NCBI RefSeq assembly: GCF_900086705.1
Contig: NZ_LT575483.1
Coordinates: forward strand, 2,490,924-2,554,923
Source: Massilibacillus massiliensis
GTDB lineage: Bacteria; Bacillota; Negativicutes; FLKF01
Length of the DNA: 64,000 nucleotides
Reading direction: 5' to 3'
Below the pieces are notes generated by a model. That model was given only the letters and a program-made list of their open reading frames with translations, ran no database searches and was not told the origin of the DNA. A program made the position numbers and the translations under genes. Below, in pieces: positions 9,144 through 17,104 of the stretch; position 1 is the first letter of the stretch; each line of letters begins with the position of its first letter.

Positions 9144-10814
9144 ATGGAAAATTTACCTTTAGCATTTATTAATTCATTAGGATCTATGGTCATAATTGTT
9201 GGCATCTATAGCTATATTTATTTTGTTAATAAAGAGAAATATATGGGTGTCTGTGCAATTAGTTGGTGCATGCTATTATCACGATATGTATTATTTGACT
9301 CAGGCATGATCGAATGGAAGAATTCATTGCTATGGACTTTTATATATCAAATGCTAATTATTTGGAGTGTTTTGCTATTTATGTGGGGAACATATGTGTT
9401 TTTTAATAAAACATATAATAAAAAGTTAGCATTTTTTTGTGGAATAGGAATAAGTTTTGGGTTAATAATTGTTGACTATTTTGTGTCTAGTTTAGCAATT
9501 AAATTGATGATTCCAATTTTTTTAGGCGTTTATGTAGGTTTATCAATCGGATGGACATATATTAAAAATACCAAAATTCAGGGTTTCGGAGCTTTATGTG
9601 TGGGCTATGCTTATATAGGATGGAGTATTTTAAATATTACTATGCCTTTTCAAATTAATAATGTTTGGTTTTCATCTTTAGGATATATAATGGGAGGTTT
9701 ATTTCGTTTAATTATAGCCTTGGGGACGTTAATTGTTTATTTTGAAAAAAATCGTAGAGAGTATATCAAAAAAGAATCAGAGTATCGATTATTAGCAGAA
9801 AATGCGATTGATGTGATTTATTCTTATCAACTATTTCCAGAACGAAAATTTAAATATATAAGCCCTTCGGCTTTAAATGTTACAGGATTTACTCCTGAAG
9901 AATATTACAATAACAATAGATTGTTATTTGAAATTGTGCATAGTGAAGATGAACCGATGTTGAAAAATTTTTATAATAACTTATCTAATTTAGATGGGGA
10001 ACCACTAACATTACGTTTAATTACGAAACAAGGTAAACTCATTTGGATTGAGCAGAAAAGTGTACCGGTTTATAATGATGCGGGTGAAATTATTGAAATT
10101 CAGGGAATCATTCGTGATATTACGGCGAGAAAAGAGCTTGAAAGTGTTGCTGCGCAATTTGATAGAATGAACATTGTTGGGAATATGGCGGCTACAGTTG
10201 CGCATGAAATTAGAAATCCGATGACTACCGTATTAGGCTATATGCAATTATTAGGAAGAAAAGAAAAATATGCAGGTGATCGAGATAAATTTAAATTGAT
10301 GGTTGATGAACTGCATCGTGCCAATGATATCATTCGTGAATATTTATCACTGTCTAATCAAAAATTAGTAAATCTCAAAAAATCATCACTTAATAGTATT
10401 TTGCAAGCAATCTATCCTTTACTTGAGGCAGATGCTAGTACTGTAAAAGTAAAAATAAATCTTGTAATGGCTGAGATTCCTGAGCTATTACTAGATGCAA
10501 ATGAGATACGGCAGCTGGTACTCAATATGGTACGAAATGGTGTGGAATCTATGCCAAATGGAGGGGAACTGACTTTTGGAACAAGGATGGACAAGGACGG
10601 AGTTATTTTGTTTATTAGCGATCAGGGAATGGGTATTCCAGAGGAAGCTTTTGAAAAGCTGGGAACACCTTTCTTCACAACGAAAGACAATGGGACGGGA
10701 TTAGGGCTTTCAATCTGCTATCAGATCGCAAATCGTCATAATGCAAATATTAAAATAAATTCTAGTGAAAATGGAACTACTTTTAAAATTTGTTTCAAAT
10801 GCAACTTAGCGTAG
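9144..10814 (+). CDS. Multi-TM PAS sensor histidine kinase (module 1)
   Basis: 556 residues. Seven or so TM helices fill the first ~205 residues. A PAS domain follows (~res 215-330; FKYISPSALNVTGFTPEEYY), then HisKA with the acceptor His in ATVAHEIRNPMTTVLGYMQL and HATPase with NMVRNGVESM, DQGMGI and TGLGLSICYQI. The HisKA/HATPase core closely resembles orphan sporulation kinases that feed Spo0F/Spo0A. No response regulator is adjacent. AGGAG precedes the ATG. It is paralogous throughout to the kinase at 18440-20119, including the membrane domain (KEKYMG / HERYMG; LFDSG shared). The next gene is an acyltransferase/cNMP fusion, and the same pairing recurs in module 2. The ligand is unknown. 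Confidence 0.92.
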   Translation: MENLPLAFINSLGSMVIIVGIYSYIYFVNKEKYMGVCAISWCMLLSRYVLFDSGMIEWKNSLLWTFIYQMLIIWSVLLFMWGTYVFFNKTYNKKLAFFCGIGISFGLIIVDYFVSSLAIKLMIPIFLGVYVGLSIGWTYIKNTKIQGFGALCVGYAYIGWSILNITMPFQINNVWFSSLGYIMGGLFRLIIALGTLIVYFEKNRREYIKKESEYRLLAENAIDVIYSYQLFPERKFKYISPSALNVTGFTPEEYYNNNRLLFEIVHSEDEPMLKNFYNNLSNLDGEPLTLRLITKQGKLIWIEQKSVPVYNDAGEIIEIQGIIRDITARKELESVAAQFDRMNIVGNMAATVAHEIRNPMTTVLGYMQLLGRKEKYAGDRDKFKLMVDELHRANDIIREYLSLSNQKLVNLKKSSLNSILQAIYPLLEADASTVKVKINLVMAEIPELLLDANEIRQLVLNMVRNGVESMPNGGELTFGTRMDKDGVILFISDQGMGIPEEAFEKLGTPFFTTKDNGTGLGLSICYQIANRHNANIKINSSENGTTFKICFKCNLA

Positions 10815-10849
10815 AAAATAAGAAAAATATGAATTATTTATAGAAAAAT

Positions 10850-10892
10850 CCTCTTAAAATGTAGAAAAGTGTAATTTTAAGAGGGTTTTTTT
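10850..10892 (+). terminator. Terminator between kinase and acyltransferase, module 1
   Basis: Stem CCTCTTAAAAT / ATTTTAAGAGG with a long T run. It separates the two genes transcriptionally, as the hairpin at 18401-18441 does in module 2. Confidence 0.85.
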
Positions 10893-10954
10893 TATTTTTC
10901 TCTCTTTACAGACAAAATTTTACCTTTTTCGCCAGGAAAATATCGATAGTTACC

Positions 10955-10997
10955 GTATCCCCTATTTCTAGGGGGTGATAGTTATGAAAGTGTAGAT
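10955..10997 (+). promoter_or_regulatory. Conserved leader element with 3-codon ORF, module 1
   Basis: The leader of the acyltransferase gene contains CGTATCCCCTA, a short loop, AGGGGGTGAT, then a ribosome-site-like GGGGGTGAT ahead of ATG-AAA-GTG-TAG (10984-10995). The same arrangement precedes the paralogous gene in module 2 (18307-18350), although the rest of the two leaders has diverged. The CCCCTA/TAGGGG arms can form a hairpin that would bury the purine-rich ribosome site. Its role as a regulatory upstream ORF is inference. Confidence 0.6.
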
Positions 10998-11050
10998 GTA
11001 ATGGTGAGCTGAAATTTTACACAAATAAACTATGAAAAGGAGCTATCACA

Positions 11051-12223
11051 ATGAATAATCAAAATCTAAAAAAGGTGTTAACGAAAAAAAAAAGTACGGA
11101 GGAAAATTTTCAAGTTTGTATAGCTAATACGTTAGAAGAGAAAAAGGCAATATATCAATTTCGTTATGAAGTTTATGTTGAAGAAATGTTAAAGTATAAA
11201 TTAAAATTGGTTCATCAAGACAAGGAACTTGCAGATGAAATGGATGAATGGGGAGTACTTATTTATGTTAAAAATGGAGAAGAAGTAATTGGTACAGCAA
11301 GAATTAATATTGGTAAGATTTCAGATTTCCCCAAAGCGATAGTTGAGCAGCTATCATTAAAAGAATTTCAAGAATATTGTGATAATAATGCTGATTATCA
11401 ATTTGCAACGGTTACTAAACTAATGGTTGGTTTTAACTATAGAAGTTCTTCTGCACTGTATTTAATGATGAGTAAAGGGTATGAGTTATATATGCAAAAA
11501 GGTGTGCAATTTTCTTTTGGAGGTGGAAATTGCCATTTATTGCGGTTGTATGAAAAAATGGGGTATCATCGTTATGGTAAAAATTTTGAGGATTTTGGGT
11601 ATGGTTTATTAAGTCCAATTGTAATGCTAACAAATGACTTGAACCATTTTCGTACAATACGTTCACCGTTTTTCCGTATAGCTAAAAAAAAAGCGAATGG
11701 AAATTCAGCGGAAATCAATTGGTTTCATGAAAAGTTCACAAAAAGATTAGGCATTGTAAATAGTCAACTCATCAAACCGGATGAACTATGGTCAATTCTA
11801 TGTCAGCGTTTTAATGCTTTACCTATAGAAGTTATCGAAATATTGCGGGATTTATCTGTAGAAGAAGCAAAGATTTTTCTTCATGCGTGCAGTAGTATTG
11901 TACAGTGCGCTCCAGGAGAATTAATTACTACACAAGGAGACGTGAGTTATTCACACTACGTCTTATTGTCAGGCAGTTTAAAATCGTTAACTTTTGAAAA
12001 TCCAATACGAGAATATACTGTTCCTGGACAATATTTTGGTGCAAATGGATTAACAGGGCATAATAAGCATACTGAGGATATTGTGACTACATCACAGGCA
12101 GAAATCTTAGTATTAACAGGATTTGCATTCCCTCGATTTAGTAATGCGAATTTAGATATAGCACATAAGATTATAAAAAGGAGTATTGCACTATCACGAA
12201 ATACCATGATTCGATTTAAATAA
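11051..12223 (+). CDS. Autoinducer-synthase/FeeM-like acyltransferase fused to cNMP-binding domain (module 1)
   Basis: 390 residues. Residues ~20-215 match the GNAT-fold group of LuxI, FeeM N-acyl amino acid synthases and exosortase-associated acyltransferases: YQFRYEVYVEEM, DEMDEWGVLIYV, EVIGTARINIG, TVTKLMVGFNYRSS, SFGGGNCHLLRLYEKMGYHRYG. Residues ~260-385 resemble a cyclic-nucleotide-binding (CAP_ED) beta barrel (CAPGELITTQGD, HYVLLSGSLKS, GQYFGANGL), but no helix-turn-helix follows, so it is not a CRP-type DNA binder. The likely role is an acyl-CoA/acyl-ACP-dependent N-acyltransferase regulated by a small ligand. AAGGAG lies 8 nt before the ATG. It is paralogous to 17105-18250. The acyl acceptor and product are unknown. 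Confidence 0.75.
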   Translation: MNNQNLKKVLTKKKSTEENFQVCIANTLEEKKAIYQFRYEVYVEEMLKYKLKLVHQDKELADEMDEWGVLIYVKNGEEVIGTARINIGKISDFPKAIVEQLSLKEFQEYCDNNADYQFATVTKLMVGFNYRSSSALYLMMSKGYELYMQKGVQFSFGGGNCHLLRLYEKMGYHRYGKNFEDFGYGLLSPIVMLTNDLNHFRTIRSPFFRIAKKKANGNSAEINWFHEKFTKRLGIVNSQLIKPDELWSILCQRFNALPIEVIEILRDLSVEEAKIFLHACSSIVQCAPGELITTQGDVSYSHYVLLSGSLKSLTFENPIREYTVPGQYFGANGLTGHNKHTEDIVTTSQAEILVLTGFAFPRFSNANLDIAHKIIKRSIALSRNTMIRFK

Positions 12224-12241
12224 TTAATTCTACGTGAATCT

Positions 12242-12276
12242 AAACGCCTCCAACAAAAAATGTTGGAGGCGTTTAA
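12242..12276. terminator. Strong bidirectional terminator between acyltransferase 1 and kimA
   Basis: Perfect 14-bp stem AAACGCCTCCAACA / TGTTGGAGGCGTTT between convergent genes. An imperfect outer inverted repeat (ATTCTAC...GAATCT / AGATTC...GTAGAAT) encloses it. Confidence 0.85.
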
Positions 12277-12320
12277 AATTACGCATGTAGATTCATATGA
12301 GTAGAATAAATTTCAATCGT

Positions 12321-14165
12321 TTACTTTTTTAAGTGATAAGGAATTGTTGCCACAACGACGTTTTTCTTTAAGATGAGTAAAGTTCTTAAAATTAAACCTG
12401 TTTGGTTATGAAGAAGACGATGCCACCATTTTTTTGTTTGAAATTCGGGAATTAAAACGGTAATGTAATCATTAGGCCCTTTTTCTTGTAATAATGCCTC
12501 GATATAATCAATCAGTGGCTGTAGAACAAGCCTGTAAGGAGAGTCTAAAGTGATTAATTCAATACCGGAATTCCAACAATTCCATTTATCGCGAACTCTT
12601 TTTCCGCTTTCTTCGTCGGTAGCAACATGAACTGCTAATACGTTATCACCGATGGATTTTGCATATTTTAAAGTCTGGGCGATAACACTCGTAGGGCTGG
12701 AGATAGGAACGATTACGATATTTTTACCAGCAGGGATTTTCGTGATAAGAGCGGGATTCATTTGTTCACTTGGTAAGTGAAGCTGCTCTGCCATGTCGGT
12801 ATAGTGTCCCTTAATTTTTTTAAATACTACAATCATGATTGGAATAAAAATTAATACCAGCCACGCGCCATAGAAAAATTTACTGATACCGATAATGAGT
12901 ACAACGATACCTGTGACGATTGCGCCAATTGCGTTGATTGTAGCACGCAACCACCAATACCTACCCTTTTCCCTTAACCAATGAACAATCATTCCCGATT
13001 GGGCAATGGTAAAGGACATGAATACGCCGATTGCGTATAGTGAGATGAGATGATCAGTATTGCCTTGATAAATAAAAATGAGTATGCCAGCACTGATACT
13101 TAAAAAAATAATTCCATTAGAGAAGCTAAGGCGATCACCGCGTGTGCCAAGATAGCGTGGCATGTACCCATCTCGGGCTAGAATGGATAAAAGGAGTGGA
13201 AGCCCGTTAAAAGATGTATTTGCAGCCAGATATAATACTAACATTGTTGTAACTTGGATGTAATAATAAAACCAGTTTCGTCCAAAGGTTAGTTCAGCAA
13301 TCTTAGATAGAGAAGTGGTATCCTCAAGCGGCAAAATATGAAAATGCATAATTAGAAAAGAAATGCCGATAAACATGGAACCCAGTAAGGTAGCCATCCA
13401 GTAGTTGGTTATGCTGGCGTTTTTGCTGCCTGGTTCTTCGAACATAGGAACACCATTAGAGATCGCTTCGATACCAGTCATAGAGCTACAGCCATTTGCA
13501 AAAGCTCTAAGTAGTAATAAACCGACTGTCCAATCAAACTGGCGTTGCAGCGATTCGGCAGGAATTACTGGTGCCTGCTGTGTAAAAGCTTGATAAGCCC
13601 CAGTTGCGATCAACACAAATATACCAAAGATGAAAGCATAGGTTGGATAAACAAATGCCGTAGAAGATTCTCTCAATCCGCGTAAGTTTACTAACATAAG
13701 AATAAAAAACAGAATAAATAAGTCAATTGTTACCTCATAGGGCAGTAATTGCGGAAATGCTGAGACAATGGCTACAGTACCAGCTGAGACGCTTACTGCT
13801 ACCGTCAACGTATAATCGGCGAGTAACGCAGCAGCCGCAGTTAAGGCAGGGATTTCACCGAGATTTTTAATTGCAACGGAATAAGAGCCACCGCCGCCGG
13901 GATTGGCTTTGCCAACTTGTACATAAGAAATTGTTACAATTCCCAATAATAGTAAGATTGCTGTAGCGATATAGCTCATATAGCCATAAGCTAAAAGACC
14001 AGGGACCGCAAGTATAATCATAATTTGCTCTGGGCCATACGCAACGGACGACAGTGCATCAGAAGAAAAAATAGCGAGTGCTTTCCATTTTGGGAGTTTT
14101 TCATGGGAAAGTTCATGGTTAGAAAGTGGTTTGCCGATCAATAATCGGCGTAGTAAACGCATCAT
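12321..14165 (-). CDS. kimA: KimA-type potassium transporter (KUP/APC superfamily)
   Basis: 614 residues, close to the ~607 of Bacillus KimA (formerly YdaO). It starts with the family signature LLIGKPLSNHE and SSDALSSVAYGPEQI, has about 12 TM helices with GGGGSYSVAIKNLGE and RGDRLSFSNGIIFL, and ends in a cytosolic USP-like domain (IVIVPISSPTSV to the C-terminus ATIPYHLKK). KimA is a high-affinity K+/H+ symporter inhibited by c-di-AMP at protein and RNA level. GGAGG lies 8 nt before ATG 14165. The leader carries a ydaO-class riboswitch, which strongly supports the assignment over a generic amino-acid permease. It stands alone on the minus strand. Confidence 0.93.
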   Translation of the reverse strand: MMRLLRRLLIGKPLSNHELSHEKLPKWKALAIFSSDALSSVAYGPEQIMIILAVPGLLAYGYMSYIATAILLLLGIVTISYVQVGKANPGGGGSYSVAIKNLGEIPALTAAAALLADYTLTVAVSVSAGTVAIVSAFPQLLPYEVTIDLFILFFILMLVNLRGLRESSTAFVYPTYAFIFGIFVLIATGAYQAFTQQAPVIPAESLQRQFDWTVGLLLLRAFANGCSSMTGIEAISNGVPMFEEPGSKNASITNYWMATLLGSMFIGISFLIMHFHILPLEDTTSLSKIAELTFGRNWFYYYIQVTTMLVLYLAANTSFNGLPLLLSILARDGYMPRYLGTRGDRLSFSNGIIFLSISAGILIFIYQGNTDHLISLYAIGVFMSFTIAQSGMIVHWLREKGRYWWLRATINAIGAIVTGIVVLIIGISKFFYGAWLVLIFIPIMIVVFKKIKGHYTDMAEQLHLPSEQMNPALITKIPAGKNIVIVPISSPTSVIAQTLKYAKSIGDNVLAVHVATDEESGKRVRDKWNCWNSGIELITLDSPYRLVLQPLIDYIEALLQEKGPNDYITVLIPEFQTKKWWHRLLHNQTGLILRTLLILKKNVVVATIPYHLKK

Positions 14166-14350
14166 AATATAAGACCTCCAAATGAATGATAATATCTCCA
14201 GTTTTTTTCAGATTTATCCCAACTTGGCAAATAAAATTTCTGTTTATTTGTGAACAGAAATCAATTGGTTCATGTTGAGCGTATTGAAAGTGAGGTCGGA
14301 TGCGATACGAGTTCCGGTGGCTCAAATCCGTATTTACTTAAAAAAGAGCA

Positions 14351-14377
14351 CAAAAAAAGACCGATGGGCGGTCTTTT
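14351..14377 (-). terminator. Riboswitch-controlled terminator ahead of kimA
   Basis: On the minus strand the stem AAAAGACCG / CGGTCTTTTTTT follows the c-di-AMP aptamer by 13 nt and precedes kimA by about 185 nt. In this class ligand binding normally favours termination, so high c-di-AMP would switch kimA off. Confidence 0.85.
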
Positions 14378-14390
14378 GCCCCTCATTTTG

Positions 14391-14504
14391 GCCGACGAAG
14401 TTAGCTGACGGGTAGGATGACAAGAGAAAACACCCCTTCTATCTAAGATAGAATTAACCCCAAAAAATTGGTTCCTCCGCTTCTTCTTAAAAGAATTAAG
14501 CCGT
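14391..14504 (-). ncRNA. ydaO-type cyclic di-AMP riboswitch aptamer
   Basis: Read on the minus strand, the leader has the conserved ydaO/yuaA blocks in order: GGCTTAATTC, GCGGAGGAACCAA, GGGGTTAATTC, GGGTG-like segment, then CCCGTCAGCTAACTTCGTCG. The P1 stem is CGGC / GTCGG-type pairing between the two ends. An intrinsic terminator and kimA follow. Known function of the class: binds two c-di-AMP molecules and represses K+ uptake and cell-wall genes. Confidence 0.92.
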
Positions 14505-14515
14505 TATTTATATTG

Positions 14516-14550
14516 TGAATTACATTATACACCTTTACATTTAAAAATAA
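14516..14550 (-). promoter_or_regulatory. Probable kimA/riboswitch promoter
   Basis: On the minus strand a perfect -10 TATAAT (14524-14529 on plus) lies 20 nt before the aptamer start, with TTTATT 16 nt further upstream as a weak -35. The -10 sits beside an inverted repeat (ACACCTTTA / TAAAGGTGT, about 14529-14558), a possible operator. Confidence 0.6.
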
Positions 14551-14801
14551 AGGTGTAATTAATAGCATTAAAGCGTAATAATTAATATTTTAGTTTATAT
14601 TATGGATCTGTACCTATTTTCCATGCATTTAAGAGGTATTTCGCTGATTATCGATCATTTAAAGGCAAAATAGCTTATTGCACGAAGCAATCGCTTCAAA
14701 CTGCTAAATACTTAAAAAATACTGACTTATCAAAATCTTTCTATTCAATGATTAGACAGAATGATTTTTAAAATAAGTCAGTATTTTTCATTCTACGAAT
14801 A
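14551..14801. other. Intergenic stretch between kimA leader and phoH
   Basis: No gene is visible. The only structure is the long hairpin at 14715-14788 near the phoH end, listed separately; the rest is AT-rich sequence. Confidence 0.6.
14715..14788. repeat. Long hairpin with TACTGACTTA arms (copy 1), probable phoH terminator
   Basis: Perfect 16-bp arms AAAAATACTGACTTAT / ATAAGTCAGTATTTTT with a 42-nt centre. The same arm core (AATACTGACTTA) forms the hairpin at 51751-51828 after another operon. On the minus strand it lies just past the phoH stop and ends in a T run, so it can terminate phoH transcripts. Confidence 0.7.
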
Positions 14802-16187
14802 TTACAATCTTTTCGCCGCTTCTGCTGCGAGCGGGGAACGCTCACATTCTTCGGGCAACATTGTTACTTGGAAGCACAGTTTAGAGCCTATCATTTTTTC
14901 ACTTGCATAACTTAGGCCGTTGGACTGGCTATCTAATAAAGGGTGGTCAATTTGTGCAGGATCGCCGATTAAAATGATTTTTGTACCGAGCCCAGGCCTC
15001 GTCAACACGGCTTTTGCTTGGCGTGGAGTGGAGTTCTGCATTTCATCAAAAATAGTCCAGTAGTTTTGCAGAGAACGTCCCCGCTGATACGCCAATGCCT
15101 CCGTTTGGATCATCCGTTTTTCAAACAACATGTTGACGGTATCTTCCGTTTGTGCTAGATCTTTATCTTCTGCTGCAGTGTTTCCGGACATTAAGGTAAA
15201 TAAGTTATCTTTGATTGCCCGCATATAAGGCTCGATTTTTTCAGATTCAGTTCCTGGCAGAAATCCAATTCCATCATCAAGCATAGTGTTTGGTCGGCAG
15301 ATTAAAATGTGCTGGTATTGTCTTGGCCGACATTCCATATATTGATGAAGACCCACGGCTAGAGAATAAAAAGTTTTAGCCGTTCCGGAAATGCCTTTTA
15401 AAATGACAAGTGGGGCTGTTTGGGCATTCATCATCAGGCACTCTTGCATAAAGATTTGACCAACATTTCTTGGTGTTACACCAAATGGTGTATGATTTTT
15501 ATATTGTAGATGAACGATTTTTTCGCCGTCAAAGCGTCCTAATGCAGTGTGACGATCATTGTCTGTTGATTTAATCAACAAAAATTGGTTGGTAATAAGG
15601 TCGGCCGGGACCAGCAGATCTGTTTGTTCATCGAATGTGAATACCTTGCTTGGATCCATAAACTGCTTGTCAGTTGTATGAAAAGTATTGATGGTATCAC
15701 TAGAGGTATAAGCGACGGTACGGCCTGTATATTGTTGATCAATACTAGATACTTTGTCATTGCGAAAGTCTTCAGCCTGAATTTTTAAAATCGAAGCTTT
15801 TACTCGCATATTGGTATCACGGCTAACCAGAATTGTTTGTTCACCGCATTCTAATAGTCCCTTACAAACTTGGAGAATACGATTATCGGCTTTATCTTTA
15901 TCCCAATAGATTGGCATCTTGGTGGCGGTATGGTTAGATTCTAAAATCAAAGTTCCGCCGTTTTCATTTAGCGAAACGCCTTCTAATAAATTTCCTTGGG
16001 TACGCATGGTGTCAATAATACGACTAATATGACGACTGTTGGCACCACGTTCGGTTGACTCTTTTTTGAATCGATCAAGCTCTTCGATTACGACTTCAGG
16101 AATGACCACAGTGTGTTCATTAAATGCATACAGAGCGTTCGGCGAGTGCAGTAAAACATTAGTGTCTAAGACATAATATTTTTTCAA
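14802..16187 (-). CDS. PhoH-family ATPase with N-terminal PIN domain (YlaK-like)
   Basis: 461 residues. The N-terminal PIN RNase domain has acidic residues (VLDTNVLLH, EVVIEELDRFK, VSRDTNMRVKA), followed by a linker and a C-terminal PhoH P-loop domain. The Walker A is atypical (LKGISGTAKTF); the other motifs are CRPNTMLDDGIGFLPGTESEK, WTIFDEMQN and IILIGDPAQID. The family is linked to RNA binding and unwinding and possibly toxin-like RNase activity. Walker A reads GISGTAKT, with Ala before the Lys where most have Gly. The start is TTG 16187 with a G-rich ribosome site (AAGGGGGG). Confidence 0.9.
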   Translation of the reverse strand: MKKYYVLDTNVLLHSPNALYAFNEHTVVIPEVVIEELDRFKKESTERGANSRHISRIIDTMRTQGNLLEGVSLNENGGTLILESNHTATKMPIYWDKDKADNRILQVCKGLLECGEQTILVSRDTNMRVKASILKIQAEDFRNDKVSSIDQQYTGRTVAYTSSDTINTFHTTDKQFMDPSKVFTFDEQTDLLVPADLITNQFLLIKSTDNDRHTALGRFDGEKIVHLQYKNHTPFGVTPRNVGQIFMQECLMMNAQTAPLVILKGISGTAKTFYSLAVGLHQYMECRPRQYQHILICRPNTMLDDGIGFLPGTESEKIEPYMRAIKDNLFTLMSGNTAAEDKDLAQTEDTVNMLFEKRMIQTEALAYQRGRSLQNYWTIFDEMQNSTPRQAKAVLTRPGLGTKIILIGDPAQIDHPLLDSQSNGLSYASEKMIGSKLCFQVTMLPEECERSPLAAEAAKRL

Positions 16188-16639
16188 CGATAGCCCCCCT
16201 TATGATCTTCTCTCTTCTAGTATAAAGTATCTTAATATAGAATCGGTTAGAAATTCATTAATATTATGTTAACATTTTGTCGGTTATCTAAAATTTTAAG
16301 TAAGTAATTTTTTATATTCAACAAGTAAGCATGAGCTGTTATAAAATGTTCAGCGTGGTATGGTACTTTATTATATGATTACTTTTCCAAAATGAAGACA
16401 ATAAAAATAATTTGAAGAAGAAAGAGTGTGTAGCTTTATCATTAGGCAAAATTTATTTCATTACATATGGGTTGCATAAAACTAATTCATGAGACATAAA
16501 ATACATTTTTTTATCAATTGGAAGCACCCTATTTAGTGCGAGAGCGTGATTTTTGTCACAGAAAAATATTTTTATTTATTATATAATTAGATTATGATAA
16601 AAACAGACTCTTTGTGGAATGAAAGGTAAGAGGTGTAGA
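16188..16639. other. Intergenic region between phoH and the CGGC gene
   Basis: AT-rich, divergent promoters expected. TATAAT-like boxes occur near 16580 (TTATATAATTAG) for the plus-strand gene and near 16215 for phoH. No open frame or structured RNA is convincing here. Confidence 0.5.
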
Positions 16640-16987
16640 ATGAAATTAGCTATTATTGTACGAGAAGAAACTATGATGCGATGTACTGGGGGCGGATGCT
16701 TAAACGCATTTTTTCAAAGAATTGATTCTTTTGCGCGCTATACAGGGCAAGAGGATTTGACTTTAGTTGCTTTTACGCACAATGGCGGCGATATGGAGAA
16801 GAAGATTGCAGCACTTATTAAAAAGAAGGTAGATGTTGTACATTTATCCTCTTGTATGCGAGGGATGGATGACAACTATAAAAATTGGGCAGAAAAATTA
16901 TCCGAGCATTTTGCTGTTGTCGGCTATACACATGGAGAAGAACAGCGTGAGGGGAAAGAGACCGTCATTCTTGAAAAACAACAGTAG
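16640..16987 (+). CDS. CGGC-domain protein
   Basis: 115 residues. The protein begins MKLAIIVREETMMRCTGGGCLNAF, with the Cys-rich C-x-GGGC motif, and has a second conserved block VDVVHLSSCMRG, followed by VVGYTHG. These match the small CGGC domain, suspected of binding metal or a cofactor; its biochemical role is unknown. AAGAGGTG precedes ATG 16640, so an in-frame ATG at 16619 is less likely. The gene stands alone between phoH and acyltransferase module 2. Confidence 0.8.
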   Translation: MKLAIIVREETMMRCTGGGCLNAFFQRIDSFARYTGQEDLTLVAFTHNGGDMEKKIAALIKKKVDVVHLSSCMRGMDDNYKNWAEKLSEHFAVVGYTHGEEQREGKETVILEKQQ

Positions 16988-17038
16988 GTTCTAGCTTCTT
17001 GGGAGTTGGTGAATATACGCCTAGATAAAATATTATAA

Positions 17039-17078
17039 ACATCGTGGTAATTGCTTTATGGATCAATTACCACGATGT
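17039..17078. terminator. Bidirectional terminator, CGGC gene / acyltransferase 2
   Basis: Perfect 15-bp stem ACATCGTGGTAATTG / CAATTACCACGATGT between convergent genes. Confidence 0.85.
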
Positions 17079-17104
17079 ATTTGAAAATTATTTTTATCGG
17101 TAGA

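Noticed and set aside
10955..10997. Acyltransferase leader as a c-di-GMP (GEMM) riboswitch
   Set aside because: Lacks the conserved GEMM core and receptor; only a short hairpin and mini-ORF are shared.
14119..14325. 68-codon frame overlapping the kimA start and leader
   Set aside because: Lies in the riboswitch leader; no ribosome site; the kimA start has a perfect GGAGGT.
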